Positions 55,472 through 64,000 of a stretch of DNA of 64,000 nucleotides are shown here, in pieces. This DNA is from Ariolimax columbianus (lineage: Eukaryota; Mollusca; Gastropoda; Stylommatophora; Arionidae), in the NCBI GenBank assembly GCA_036924085.1, contig JAVGWX010000007.1, forward strand, positions 68,210,185 to 68,274,184. Reading direction: 5' to 3'. The stretch's first letter is position 1. Each line of letters opens with the position of its first letter. Under the pieces are notes generated by a model. It was not told where the DNA came from and searched no databases. It saw only the letters and a list, made by a program, of their open reading frames with translations. The translations under genes were made by a program, and so were the position numbers.

Positions 55472-57286
55472 ATGTCGGCGCTGCAAGCCAGGCGAGACGT
55501 GTCTAACACGGTTAGTCTTACCAGTTTGTCTGTGGACGACACTCAGATAGACGAGACCGTCAGTGATCGCAGCTCTGGTATTTCCTCTGAAGGGAATTGT
55601 GGATGTTCTGCTATTTCTTCTAGCCGGACGGGAATTTATAACTTTGTCGCTACGACAGGCAGCGATGAAACTCAGGACATTGTTGATGAGGATAACGATG
55701 ATGACGGAGTGAGCATAGAAATCGAGGAAGAGGATAGTGTATTTGACAGTAATCAAGAGTGCAGTAGTCTTAGCGTCAGTGACTCTGAGGGCGAAGATAA
55801 AACAGGAGACTGGGATACTCAACATGCACGCACTGGCAATAATGATGAAAGTGGATGTTCTAGATCCAGCGAACAAGTCCAGAGTTTCATTATTCAGGAA
55901 CAAGAAAATAATACGATATTACCTGACACAATTATTATAGTTAATAACAATGCCTTTGAACTAGAAAAGGTTCTGACAGGAAAAGACGAATTAGATAACT
56001 CCCATATCCTAACAAATGAAAACTGTATTTCTTCTTGTAACGGATTCGAGCTTGATTATTCGAGAACTAACGAATCATCAGAGGTTTTGACAAGTGAATC
56101 AGATGTGGATGACTCTTGTTTTCGAACAAGTGAAAACTGTCTTGCTGCTACAAAGAATAAGTCTCACATTGTTGCATCTTCTAACGACTGTGTAGAGTCA
56201 GAAGCATTTGTTAATACTTTGATGAGTTCTCAAAATGACACTGAAAGTCTACTTACAACAGATCAAGATGTGGCAATTGTTTCTTCTGAAGGTACTGACA
56301 CAAATCCTCAGATAACACACACAAACTTCGAGCATCCTTTTAACTCCCTAATGGAATCACGTAAGACAATAAAAGAAGTGAATAAATCAACAATAAGCTC
56401 CGGGATAAGAGCAGATGTTATTGTAGGTGTTACACTAAGTCCGGGGTGGGTAGAAAGGGTGAACAAGGCAATTGCTGCCAACGCTCAGAAGGTTGTAACA
56501 ACCTCCAGTGAAGATCTCATAAAGCACATAAAATACTGCAAAATAATGAAGAGGTTCTCTGAGATAAAAAGTAGAAACGCTAACCGACCAGCCGAAAAAC
56601 TGAGAAGAAGGAGTCCATCAGACGCAAGACATGATAGACAGAAAGATGCGTGTCGGGAAATTGGTAACTGTTGTTTTGGTTTGTACAACGAGAACAAATC
56701 TGTTAGCAAAACAGAAGATAGAACGTCGTTGTCCCGTGGTACATGCTCTCCACAGAAAACTATTATAGATGGTGTTCTTGAGCCGATAATATCTCCTTCA
56801 TGCACTTCTAAATTTAGTAGTGGCCGTGCCAATGATAGCAACACTCAGAGAACTGCAATAGATGACCGACCCTTGCCTACAAATCTACAGTCAGATCTTC
56901 CTGAGGACGTACTGACCTCACCACAGTTACTCAGTTGTGGCTCGGACAACGTCATTGATTGTTGCACTACAGCACGGACAACAATCACCAGCAGACATAG
57001 CGAGTGCCATGCAATCAGGGAAGATATTGATGAAATGAAGTTCCTACGTGATTATAGTGAATTTCATGCCAAGTTTCGTGGATCTAATGTTCAGAGTGAT
57101 ATTACAGATAGCAAAGAAGAACAGGATTTTATCGATTGTGCAATTGAACTAACCGAAGTCAATGCAGATAACGACACCGGTTTAAACCCAAGCAGTCTCA
57201 TCAGAAAGCCAGCAGTTCGTCGTAAAGGATTTGCTTGTATAAGTAAGGTAGGTTCAGATATCGGATTTGAACTATCTAGCTGCTAG
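55472..57286 (+). CDS. Unknown acidic Ser-rich protein, 604 aa, possibly one exon
   Basis: The longest open frame not derived from a repeat. The first ATG is at 55472 (AGCAATATGTCGG, A at -3); the frame extends 27 bp further upstream but only through a GTG. The protein starts MSALQARRD. It is low-complexity, rich in Ser, Thr, Asp and Glu for residues 20-280, with an acidic run DIVDEDNDDDG. A more ordered-looking stretch follows near residues 310-350 (GVTLSPGWVERVNKAIAANA), then a basic patch (AEKLRRRSPSDARHDRQK). No signal peptide, membrane segment or known domain was recognised. Near the end, TAAG followed by GTAGGT at 57248 is a good splice-donor match in phase 0, so the TAG at 57284 may be intronic and the gene may continue outside the window. 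The role is unknown. Confidence 0.6.
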   Translation: MSALQARRDVSNTVSLTSLSVDDTQIDETVSDRSSGISSEGNCGCSAISSSRTGIYNFVATTGSDETQDIVDEDNDDDGVSIEIEEEDSVFDSNQECSSLSVSDSEGEDKTGDWDTQHARTGNNDESGCSRSSEQVQSFIIQEQENNTILPDTIIIVNNNAFELEKVLTGKDELDNSHILTNENCISSCNGFELDYSRTNESSEVLTSESDVDDSCFRTSENCLAATKNKSHIVASSNDCVESEAFVNTLMSSQNDTESLLTTDQDVAIVSSEGTDTNPQITHTNFEHPFNSLMESRKTIKEVNKSTISSGIRADVIVGVTLSPGWVERVNKAIAANAQKVVTTSSEDLIKHIKYCKIMKRFSEIKSRNANRPAEKLRRRSPSDARHDRQKDACREIGNCCFGLYNENKSVSKTEDRTSLSRGTCSPQKTIIDGVLEPIISPSCTSKFSSGRANDSNTQRTAIDDRPLPTNLQSDLPEDVLTSPQLLSCGSDNVIDCCTTARTTITSRHSECHAIREDIDEMKFLRDYSEFHAKFRGSNVQSDITDSKEEQDFIDCAIELTEVNADNDTGLNPSSLIRKPAVRRKGFACISKVGSDIGFELSSC

Positions 57287-57529
57287 ATCAAAGAATGTTC
57301 ATTCTATATTATGCTTATGTCGTTGTCTACCTAGCAGTTCGTTTGCCTGTAGTTATATCAATCTTCTGTAAACTTATATATTGACAGTTCTGATGTATTT
57401 CGTGGCAGTTCGTAATTTCTTAGGAAAAGTAGATGTTCGCAGTCTCTCTTTTGACGGGATCAATACCAAGCCGCATTTCAGTGTAGGCGCAGGAAGTGTA
57501 TTGTGTCTTGAGTTTATTTATTTTAAGAC
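57287..57529. other. Downstream flank of the ORF
   Basis: AT-rich, with no clear polyadenylation signal close to the stop. Either intron or 3' UTR. The right end runs into an RT relic. Confidence 0.35.
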
Positions 57530-57890
57530 CAACTGAAACGCAGGTTTTGTTGAGGTCATTTAGGCATTGTGTTGTTGAGTTCATTTAGGCATTGTGTTGT
57601 TGAGTTCATTTAGGCATTGTTTTGTTGAGTTCATTTAGGCATTGTGTTGTTCATTTAGGCATTGTTTTGTTGAGGTCATTTAGGCATTGTTTTGTTGAGT
57701 TCATTTAAGCGTTGTTCAGCTTTCTTGATGCTGTGGTTCATGATGACTTTGTAATTCTCAAACCGGAGGTGGGGGAGCATTTCTCCGCCTATGATAACTC
57801 TCTTATCATCCCAACTGAGTGATCGGAAGACGTCCCAAAGCTGCGGTAAAATGTTAGGAAGAGATTGTATAACACTGCCGTAGGCAGGTT
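57530..57890 (-). pseudogene. LINE reverse transcriptase fragment with internal tandem repeat
   Basis: The minus strand reads QSLPNILPQLWDVFRSLSWD, DKRVIIGGEMLPHLRFEN and NHSIKKAEQR, the same RT segment as 39600-40100 with FADD decayed. 57545-57715 within it has about 6 copies of a 25-bp unit (TTGAGTTCATTTAGGCATTG). Confidence 0.75.
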
Positions 57891-58655
57891 AAAAATGACA
57901 ATATTGATAGATCAACCCTAATTAACATCTCCTTTTTGCTGCGCATATTGTTCCTCAATGTTATGATTTCCTAAGGCAGTCTTAAATGTAATATACGTAC
58001 ATACATACAAACAATTTATACATATATATAAAATTGTGCTTGAGAAATGAGACAAATTGTTCTTCAACACAAATATGTATAATCTAATAAGGTGAAAATA
58101 AAAATATTACCACTATCAATGCCAGATCAAATATGAACCGCCTTTGAACATTTCATGCTTTCTTTTCTGCAATTTTTGGTCCGTTGTGTCTATTAAGAAG
58201 AACTATAGAGGCAACCATATAATGTGAGCCCATACTTGCCACTATTGACATGTGCCATGCCGTGTGGTGTGAAACATAACACTTCACACAAGCATCTGTT
58301 TCTAGATTTGTTGCCATTTTAGCCCTCTATATCAGAACACTTTCAACTGTTTTCCCAATAAATTTGTTTTGCCATTCAATATATTTCTGCCTTGTCTTCA
58401 TGTGACTCTCTCACCTTCTATCGAACCAGCTAGCACATGGTCTTCCAGTCCATAGTCCTCCCCCCATCACTTTATTCCTACCCCCCCCCCCCCCCACCGC
58501 CCACCGCCTTTGTCCGTTCCCACGCTTTCTACCTGACTATCTACTTGTTATTTCCTTCGAAAATTGTTTTCTTGTACTACAAGTATTTGCACTGAGCTTA
58601 TTAGTGGCACAACATATTTTCTTATGCCAGAGGAGCCACTGGCCTTCCCGTTTAA
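57891..58655. other. Non-coding, nothing recognised
   Basis: AT-rich, with a C-run at about 58480-58495. Confidence 0.35.
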
Positions 58656-58659
58656 ATGC

Positions 58660-58997
58660 AGATTGGGGCAAATAATGCAGCATAATAAATAAATAGACAG
58701 CTTCGAGCGACTCGTAGCTGAATGATTGCACCAGGGCCAGCGTGCCATAGCTGACCAAGACCCTATTTCGTCTACAAGCGTCGGCCCTGGAAGGAGGCTG
58801 AACTAGTGTAGTTTGGATAAGAGAATAGGGATCATAGTCGGAAGGCAACCCCTGTACCTTCTCCAAAAAAGAAAGCTGAAATCGGATGTATCGGGCCAAA
58901 AGGCGCAGATGAACTACAACACGTCCTTTTCAGAACGAACGCCAAAGAAGAAGAGGAAGAAGAAGAAAAAGAAGAAGAAAAAGAAGAAGAAGAAATT
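58660..58997 (+). repeat. SINE family E with (GAA)n tail
   Basis: A head (TTCGAGCGACTCGTAGCTG, CAGGGCCAGC), then GTAGTTTGGATAAGAGAATA and GGGATCATAG. The central domain is GAAATCGGATGTATCGGGCC with AAAAGGCGCAGATG. It ends in a degenerate GAA/AAAG tail at 58945-58995. Same tail type as the LINE. Confidence 0.78.
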
Positions 58998-58999
58998 GA

Positions 59000-59741
59000 T
59001 CTTTTAATCTTGAGGAAGTGCGTTCAAAACATCGGCAAGGCAGCGGTTTATTTTCAATCCGAGGTGAAATTAAAAACGCCTTTTCTGTAGTGTTTTACGA
59101 CTACAAATACAAGCAGCCTTTAATTCCCAGCTCTATAAATCCTACCCAGGGGACCTCAGAAATGGGAACAGCGCGTCGTGAAAGGATCGTTTTCTTTCTG
59201 ATGTTACATTTCTGTGGCAGTCAATGGTTTCTCACACCTAAGTAAAACCGTTTTTGATTTATACTCGTGTGATTCCTCCATGCTAATCTAAAGATGATTT
59301 CCTTTAATGAACGTGATGGACCATTCCATGCTACATTGTGCGACTATGTTTAACGTTATTTTGCAACGCTTGAAATGGCGAATATTTGGAGAGTACAGCA
59401 AAAACACAACCATAACAATTAACAGCGTGTGAATGGAATAGCGGTAAGAGCTTTTGTCTCTGATGAAAAGGGACCAGGTTTTCTCTCAGGTCGCAGCAAG
59501 CTCTAGACTATTCAGTAGTAAATAGGTACCTGACTAGAAATCAAGGCAACTGGTTGAGGAGCGAGTGGCAACTAATGGTTTCTATTCCTGCCTGCTTACA
59601 AGGATAGCAGCGGATCGAATCCCTGGTAAAGTATATGTTGTTTTTCTGTTGGGAAAGGGGGGCGGGATAAACAAGAAGGACGTGGCGACAGCAGTGATGA
59701 ATCCACCTGTATTCCTCGGCCTAAAAACCCCTGACTACCCC
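59000..59741. other. Non-coding; possible SINE head near 59440
   Basis: 59430-59500 (ATAGCGGTAAGAGC, then GGACCAGGTTTTCTC) weakly resembles a family B head. Nothing else recognised. Confidence 0.3.
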
Positions 59742-59752
59742 AGCAATGGGAA

Positions 59753-62065
59753 ACTACTTCTTCTTCTTCTTCGTACGCAGTCAGACAGTAACCATTATTT
59801 TTTGGAAAAAAGCAGCCGTCATCCTGAGGCTGTCGACACTGCCATAAAGCTTGTCTAGTGTTGCTACTGATGATGGCCACATCTGCTCTCTCTGATCCTC
59901 GTATGTCGAGCAGTTTTGCAGCAAATGCTCAGCGGTCATTTTGCCGGTACCACACGGGCATTCGTCGGTGCAACCTATCTTCAATTTATTGAATAGGTGG
60001 TACCTGAGTCTATTGTGGCCTGTGCGAAGTGTGAAGACCACGACCTGCTCTTTTCTGTTCAATTGGTAATAGGCATCGTTTTTGGTGTAGCCAGTATGTT
60101 CGGTTTCCCATTTGGTCATGTATCTAGCTCTAATAAGCCGTTTTGACTCTTCGTATGTCATACTAGTATCACGTTGTGGTAGTTTTGCACCTTCTTTTGC
60201 CAGTCTGTCTGCCTCCTCGTTGCCTTGGATGTTGCAGTGAGATGGAACCCACTGCACCACTACTCTTTTTGGTGCGGCCTGCTGGCATAGTTGACAGGGT
60301 ACTGCTCTTAATTCATTAAGTTCAGTATTTTTCTGGCTTTTCAGTGCTGTGACTACGGCCAGTGCATCTGTAAGCTGGACTATGTGGCTTTCATTCCTTT
60401 TACCTGTCACCATTTCTTCCACTGCCGCCCTCAGTGCCTCTGCCTCCGCTCTGAAATTGCTTGTGTATTTTCCAGTAGCGAATGACAGTGTTATTTTTCT
60501 GCCATTTGGTAGGCTCAGGAATGCTCCTGCCCCTCCGTTCTATGTTGTATTTGTTACGGAACCGTCGGTGTATGCATGGGTCCAGTCCATGCTTGGGTAG
60601 TTTTCCGTAATGAAACTCAGGGTAGTATCTCTTCTTTCTTTTTCAGACTGGCAGTCTTTGTTTCTAATACCTGGTATATTTTCTACCACCTCTGGAAATA
60701 TATGCTGCCTTCAGGTAGGTTTTCGTACAGTAGAGATGGGCTTTGGTGTGGTTAGTGCGTTCATAGGGTCTTCGTGCATCTTTGCTTTGGCTATTTCTGC
60801 AAAGTTTCTTCGCTTTAGCTTCCCATTTCCGAAATTGTTTAGTCTCTGGTGCATTGGGTGGTCAGTCAGTCTTCTGGGTTTCTCTGATTGCAGCTGGGCT
60901 CTGCAGTCTCTTCTGTCGGCCATGGATTGCAGTTTTGTAATCTTTTCAAGTTCTACAATTGGCGGTTACTTCATGCCTCCTGTTATAACTCTCATGGCTT
61001 GGTTTTGGAGTTTGCTAACTTTATCGAAGTTCGCCTTTGCTGCTGTTGTCCATGCCGCAATGCCATACTCAAGAACTGGTCTCACTCTTCCAGTGTACAG
61101 TTTCTTTAGTATGCTTTCGTCTGCTCCCCAGCTTGTGCCAGTAAATTTCCTCATGATTGCCATTCTTTCTCTGGCTTTCATTCGGTTTCTCTCGATCTGA
61201 CTTGTCCATGTCATGCGCTAATCAAATGTGACTCCCAGATAGTTTGGGTTGTCGTTTGGCTGAAGGTATTTGCCGTTTAGACTTAATTTTGTGTTTTTTG
61301 GGTTTGATTGATAGCGAGAATATTGTACATGTGGTTTTGTCCTCGTTTATTTTGACCAGCCATGAGTTCGCCCACTCTTCCAGCGATGTTAGGGCCTGCT
61401 GCATCCAATTTCTTGCTATGGTGAGATTCTTTTCAGAGGTCCACATAGCCAGATCGTCTGCAAACATTGAGCTATGAACTCGTCTTGGTATATTCTCTGT
61501 AATGTCATTTATATACACCAGGAAGAGTGTGGGTGACAGTACTCCCCCTTGGGGTACTACCTGCTCAAGTGTCACCTTTTGGCTCATCTGCCCTTGTACT
61601 TGGACTCTGGCCGTTCTGTTTTTGAGGTAGTGGTTGATCCACTTGTACATTTTCCCACAAACTTCACTTCTTCTTAGCTTGATTCTAAGTCCATCTTTCC
61701 AGACTTTGTCAAATGCCTTTTCCAGGTCCACCCAAACCGCTACTGTATGCTTTTGCTCCTGGTAGGTATCTTCTATTTCCTGGGCTATTAGGATGACCTG
61801 GTCCTCAGTGGATCTGTGCTGTCTAAAGCCTGCTTGCTGTGGAATTAATATGCGTTTTTCTTCCAGATGCCACATCAGTCTGGTGTTTATCATACGTTCC
61901 AACAGTTTGCCGACACAGCTCAGTAGGCTGATAGGCCTGTATCCATTTGGATCGGTTTTGTCTTTTCCTTTCTTTGTTACTGGTACAAGTACTGCGTCTT
62001 TCCATGCTTGGGGTACAATACCCCTTTTCCAGCTTTGGTTCAGGACTGATAGCAGTTTCCTCTTC
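59753..62065 (-). mobile_element. LINE copy 4, 5'-truncated, 2.3 kb
   Basis: Contains RT (from just before the GYRPISLLS block) through RNase H, knuckle and GAA tail. TSD AGCAATGGGAA at 59742-59752 and 62066-62076, with a few ambiguous bases beside the tail. The coding frame is broken at several points. Confidence 0.92.
59781..62065 (-). pseudogene. LINE copy 4 polyprotein fragment (RT-RNase H), broken
   Basis: RT frame 61222 to about 62065 with VDLEKAFD, QVVPQGGVLSP (Gly to Val in motif B) and FADD intact, ending in a frameshift at an A-run (KPKKHKIK). The next pieces are 60966-61214, 60711-60923 and 59781-60422. The TGA at 60711-60713 lies at the same codon as the TGA in copy 1 (9672-9674). 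RNase H catalytic residues downstream of the break near 60540 are mostly retained. Confidence 0.9.
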
Positions 62066-62076
62066 AGCAATGGGAA

Positions 62077-62458
62077 TAAAGTCGGACGACAGTAAGGGCA
62101 GTACAATAAGGTAACTGGTTACAGAAGACTTAGTCCTGATACAGTCAAGTCACTTTCACTTCACTATAGAAACATCGTCTTCTATGGCTGCATTAACATT
62201 TGTTATTGCTAAATTTAACTAACGGATTTTTCAATTTCGGAGCAAACCGATTGATTTGTCGATTACATCCCTTGCAGATTTAACCGTTTCAGTTTATATT
62301 CATTGTTGCGTCCCTTGAATGCTCATCCAGGATCAAGCCACCAATCTAGCGTTAATTCCAATTATAAATTCATATTCTACGGAGCATCGTGCGTATATAC
62401 TTCGGATAGGAAGGAATATGTATTCTGTAACCTTCCAAGCATGTAAATGTCCATAATT
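62077..62458. other. Spacer between LINE copies 4 and 5
   Basis: AT-rich unique sequence, about 380 bp, separating two LINE insertions in opposite orientation. Nothing else recognised. Confidence 0.5.
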
Positions 62459-62472
62459 GAATTGGACATTGG

Positions 62473-63600
62473 CAAACTTCAAAACCAAGCCATGAAAATT
62501 ATAACAGGTGGCATGAAGTCAACGCCAATTGTAGAACTTGAAAAGATTACAAAACTGCAATCCATGACCGATAGAAGAGACTGCAGAGCCCAGCTGCAGT
62601 CAGAGAAACTCCGAAGACTGACCGACCATCCAATGCATCAGAGACTAAACAATTTGGGAAATGGGAAACTAAAGCGGAGAAACTTTGCAGAAATAGCCAA
62701 AGCAAAGATGCACGAAGATCCCATAAACGCACTAACAACACCAAAACCCATCACTACTGTTCGAAAACCTACCTGGAGGCAGGAGATATTTCCAGAGGTG
62801 GTAGAAAATATACCAGGTATTGCAAACAAAAACTGCCAGACTGAAAAAGAAAGGAGAGATACTACCCTAAGCTTCATAACGAAAAGCTACCAAAGCATGG
62901 ACTGGACCCATGCATACACCGACGGTTCTGTAACAAATACTACACAGAACGGAGGGGCAGGAGCATTCCTGAACCTACCAAATGGCAGAAAAATAACACT
63001 GTCATTCGCTACTGGTAAGTACACAAGCAATTTCAGAGCGGAGGCAGAGGCACTGAGGGCGGCAGTGGAAGAAATGGTGACACACAGTGAAAAAGAGAGC
63101 CATATAGTCCTGCTTACAGATGCTCTCGCCGTAGTCACAGCGCTAAAAAGCCAGAAAAACACTGAGCTTAATGACTTAAGAGCAGCACTCTGCAAACTGT
63201 GCCAGCAGTCCGCACCAAAAAGGGTAGTGGTACAGTGGGTCCCATCACACTGCAACATCCAAGGCAACGAGGAGGCAGACAGACTGGCAAAAGAAGGTGC
63301 AAGACTACCACAAACAGATACTAGTATGACGTACGAAGAGTCAAAACGGCTTATCAAAGCCGGATACATGACCAAATGGGAAACCGAACATACTGGTTAC
63401 ACCAAAAACGATGCCTATTACCAGTTGAACCGAAGAGAGCAGGTCGTTGTCTTCAGACTTCGCACTGGCCACAATAGACTGAGGTACCACCTATTCAACA
63501 AATTGAAGATAGGGTGTACCGACGAATGCCCGTGCGGTACTGGTAAAATGACCGCTGAACATCTGCTGCAGAACTGCCTACATACGAGGATCAGAGAGAG
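62473..63600 (+). pseudogene. LINE copy 5 RNase H region, frameshifted at the knuckle
   Basis: Open from the truncation point through RNase H with all catalytic residues (TDGS, RAEAEAL, TDALAV, PSHCN, EEADRLA). The site that is TGA in copies 1 and 4 is TGG here (LINE frame ...KPTWRQ). A 2-bp deletion near 63577 (CTGCCTACAT against CTGCCCGACAT) shifts the frame inside the knuckle, so the last residues are lost. Confidence 0.9.
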
Positions 63601-63735
63601 CAGATGTGACCATCACCAGTGGAACTGCAAGACAAGCTCTATGGCAGTGGCGACAGCCTCAGGATGACCGCCGCTTTTTTCGAAAAAATAATGGTTACTG
63701 TCTGACTGCGTACGCAGAAGAAGAAGAAGAAGAAG
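62473..63735 (+). mobile_element. LINE copy 5, 5'-truncated, 1.26 kb
   Basis: Starts at CAAACTTCAAAACCAAGCC (equivalent to about 9370 in copy 1) and ends with GTACGCAG and a GAA tail. TSD GAATTGGACATTGG at 62459-62472 and 63735-63748 (13-14 bp, because its first bases overlap the tail). Confidence 0.95.
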
Positions 63736-63748
63736 AATTGGACATTGG

Positions 63749-64000
63749 ACCAAATAACTCATAATAGATTGAACGTAAAATCTTTTCAGTATCCGGAAAA
63801 AAACGCACACGTGAGATACCGGAGTCCGAAAGAGGAACGAATAATATTTACACTGTCTGGCCAGCTGACTGAAGAAGGTTGGGATTGGGGTCAGTTATCT
63901 TGCCTATTAAAATTATAGAAAGAACAAACTGAAAATCACACACATCTTAGGGTAGAATAGCAGTGACTAATAAGAGAAAAAGTCTGTCACACTTTAGGGT
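63749..64000. other. Non-coding window end
   Basis: Flank of LINE copy 5. Nothing recognised. Confidence 0.4.

Overview
The window is repeat-dense animal nuclear DNA with very few genes. Nothing in it is bacterial, viral or organellar. The mix of RNase-H-bearing LINEs, tRNA-headed SINEs sharing a central domain, THAP/P-type and mariner-type transposase remains, and abundant minisatellites suggests a lophotrochozoan, most likely a mollusc. That assignment is inference from element types, not from a species-diagnostic gene.

The dominant component is one LINE family, present as five copies: 6337-10624 (+), 16318-17217 (-), 24447-30726 (-), 59753-62065 (-) and 62473-63735 (+). It encodes one long polyprotein: AP-type endonuclease, reverse transcriptase, RNase H and a C-terminal CCHC knuckle. 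Every copy ends in a (GAA)n tail and is flanked by a recognisable target-site duplication (TSD). The 24447-30726 copy is full length (about 5.3 kb once a nested 964-bp solo LTR is removed). It carries a 1.4-kb 5' leader of repeated monomers and no visible gag-like ORF1. A 1.5-kb element at 42744-44248 has the leader and tail of this LINE but almost none of its coding region, plus its own TSD, so it looks like a non-autonomous parasite of the LINE. Several SINEs share a short module with the LINE leader that spans the LINE start codon, and some also carry the same (GAA)n tail.

Layout: 0-6 kb holds minisatellites, SINEs and an old RT fragment. 6.3-10.6 kb is LINE copy 1. 10.6-20 kb holds SINEs, arrays and LINE copy 3. 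20.1-21.8 kb (-) is the N-terminal half of a P-element-type THAP transposase. 21.8-23 kb is another RT fragment. 24.4-30.7 kb is the full-length LINE with the nested LTR. 30.9-34.9 kb holds a LINE scrap, a mariner HTH scrap, SINEs and arrays. 34.9-36.2 kb (+) is the C-terminal half of the P-type transposase. 36.6-53 kb holds SINEs, satellites, RT scraps and the half-LINE. 55.4-57.3 kb is the only convincing non-repeat gene, a 604-codon acidic, Ser-rich ORF of unknown function that may be one exon of a larger gene. 57.5-64 kb returns to LINEs and SINEs.

The two P-transposase halves are complementary, break at nearly the same protein position and lie on opposite strands about 14.8 kb apart. This is the geometry left by one inversion through a single element.
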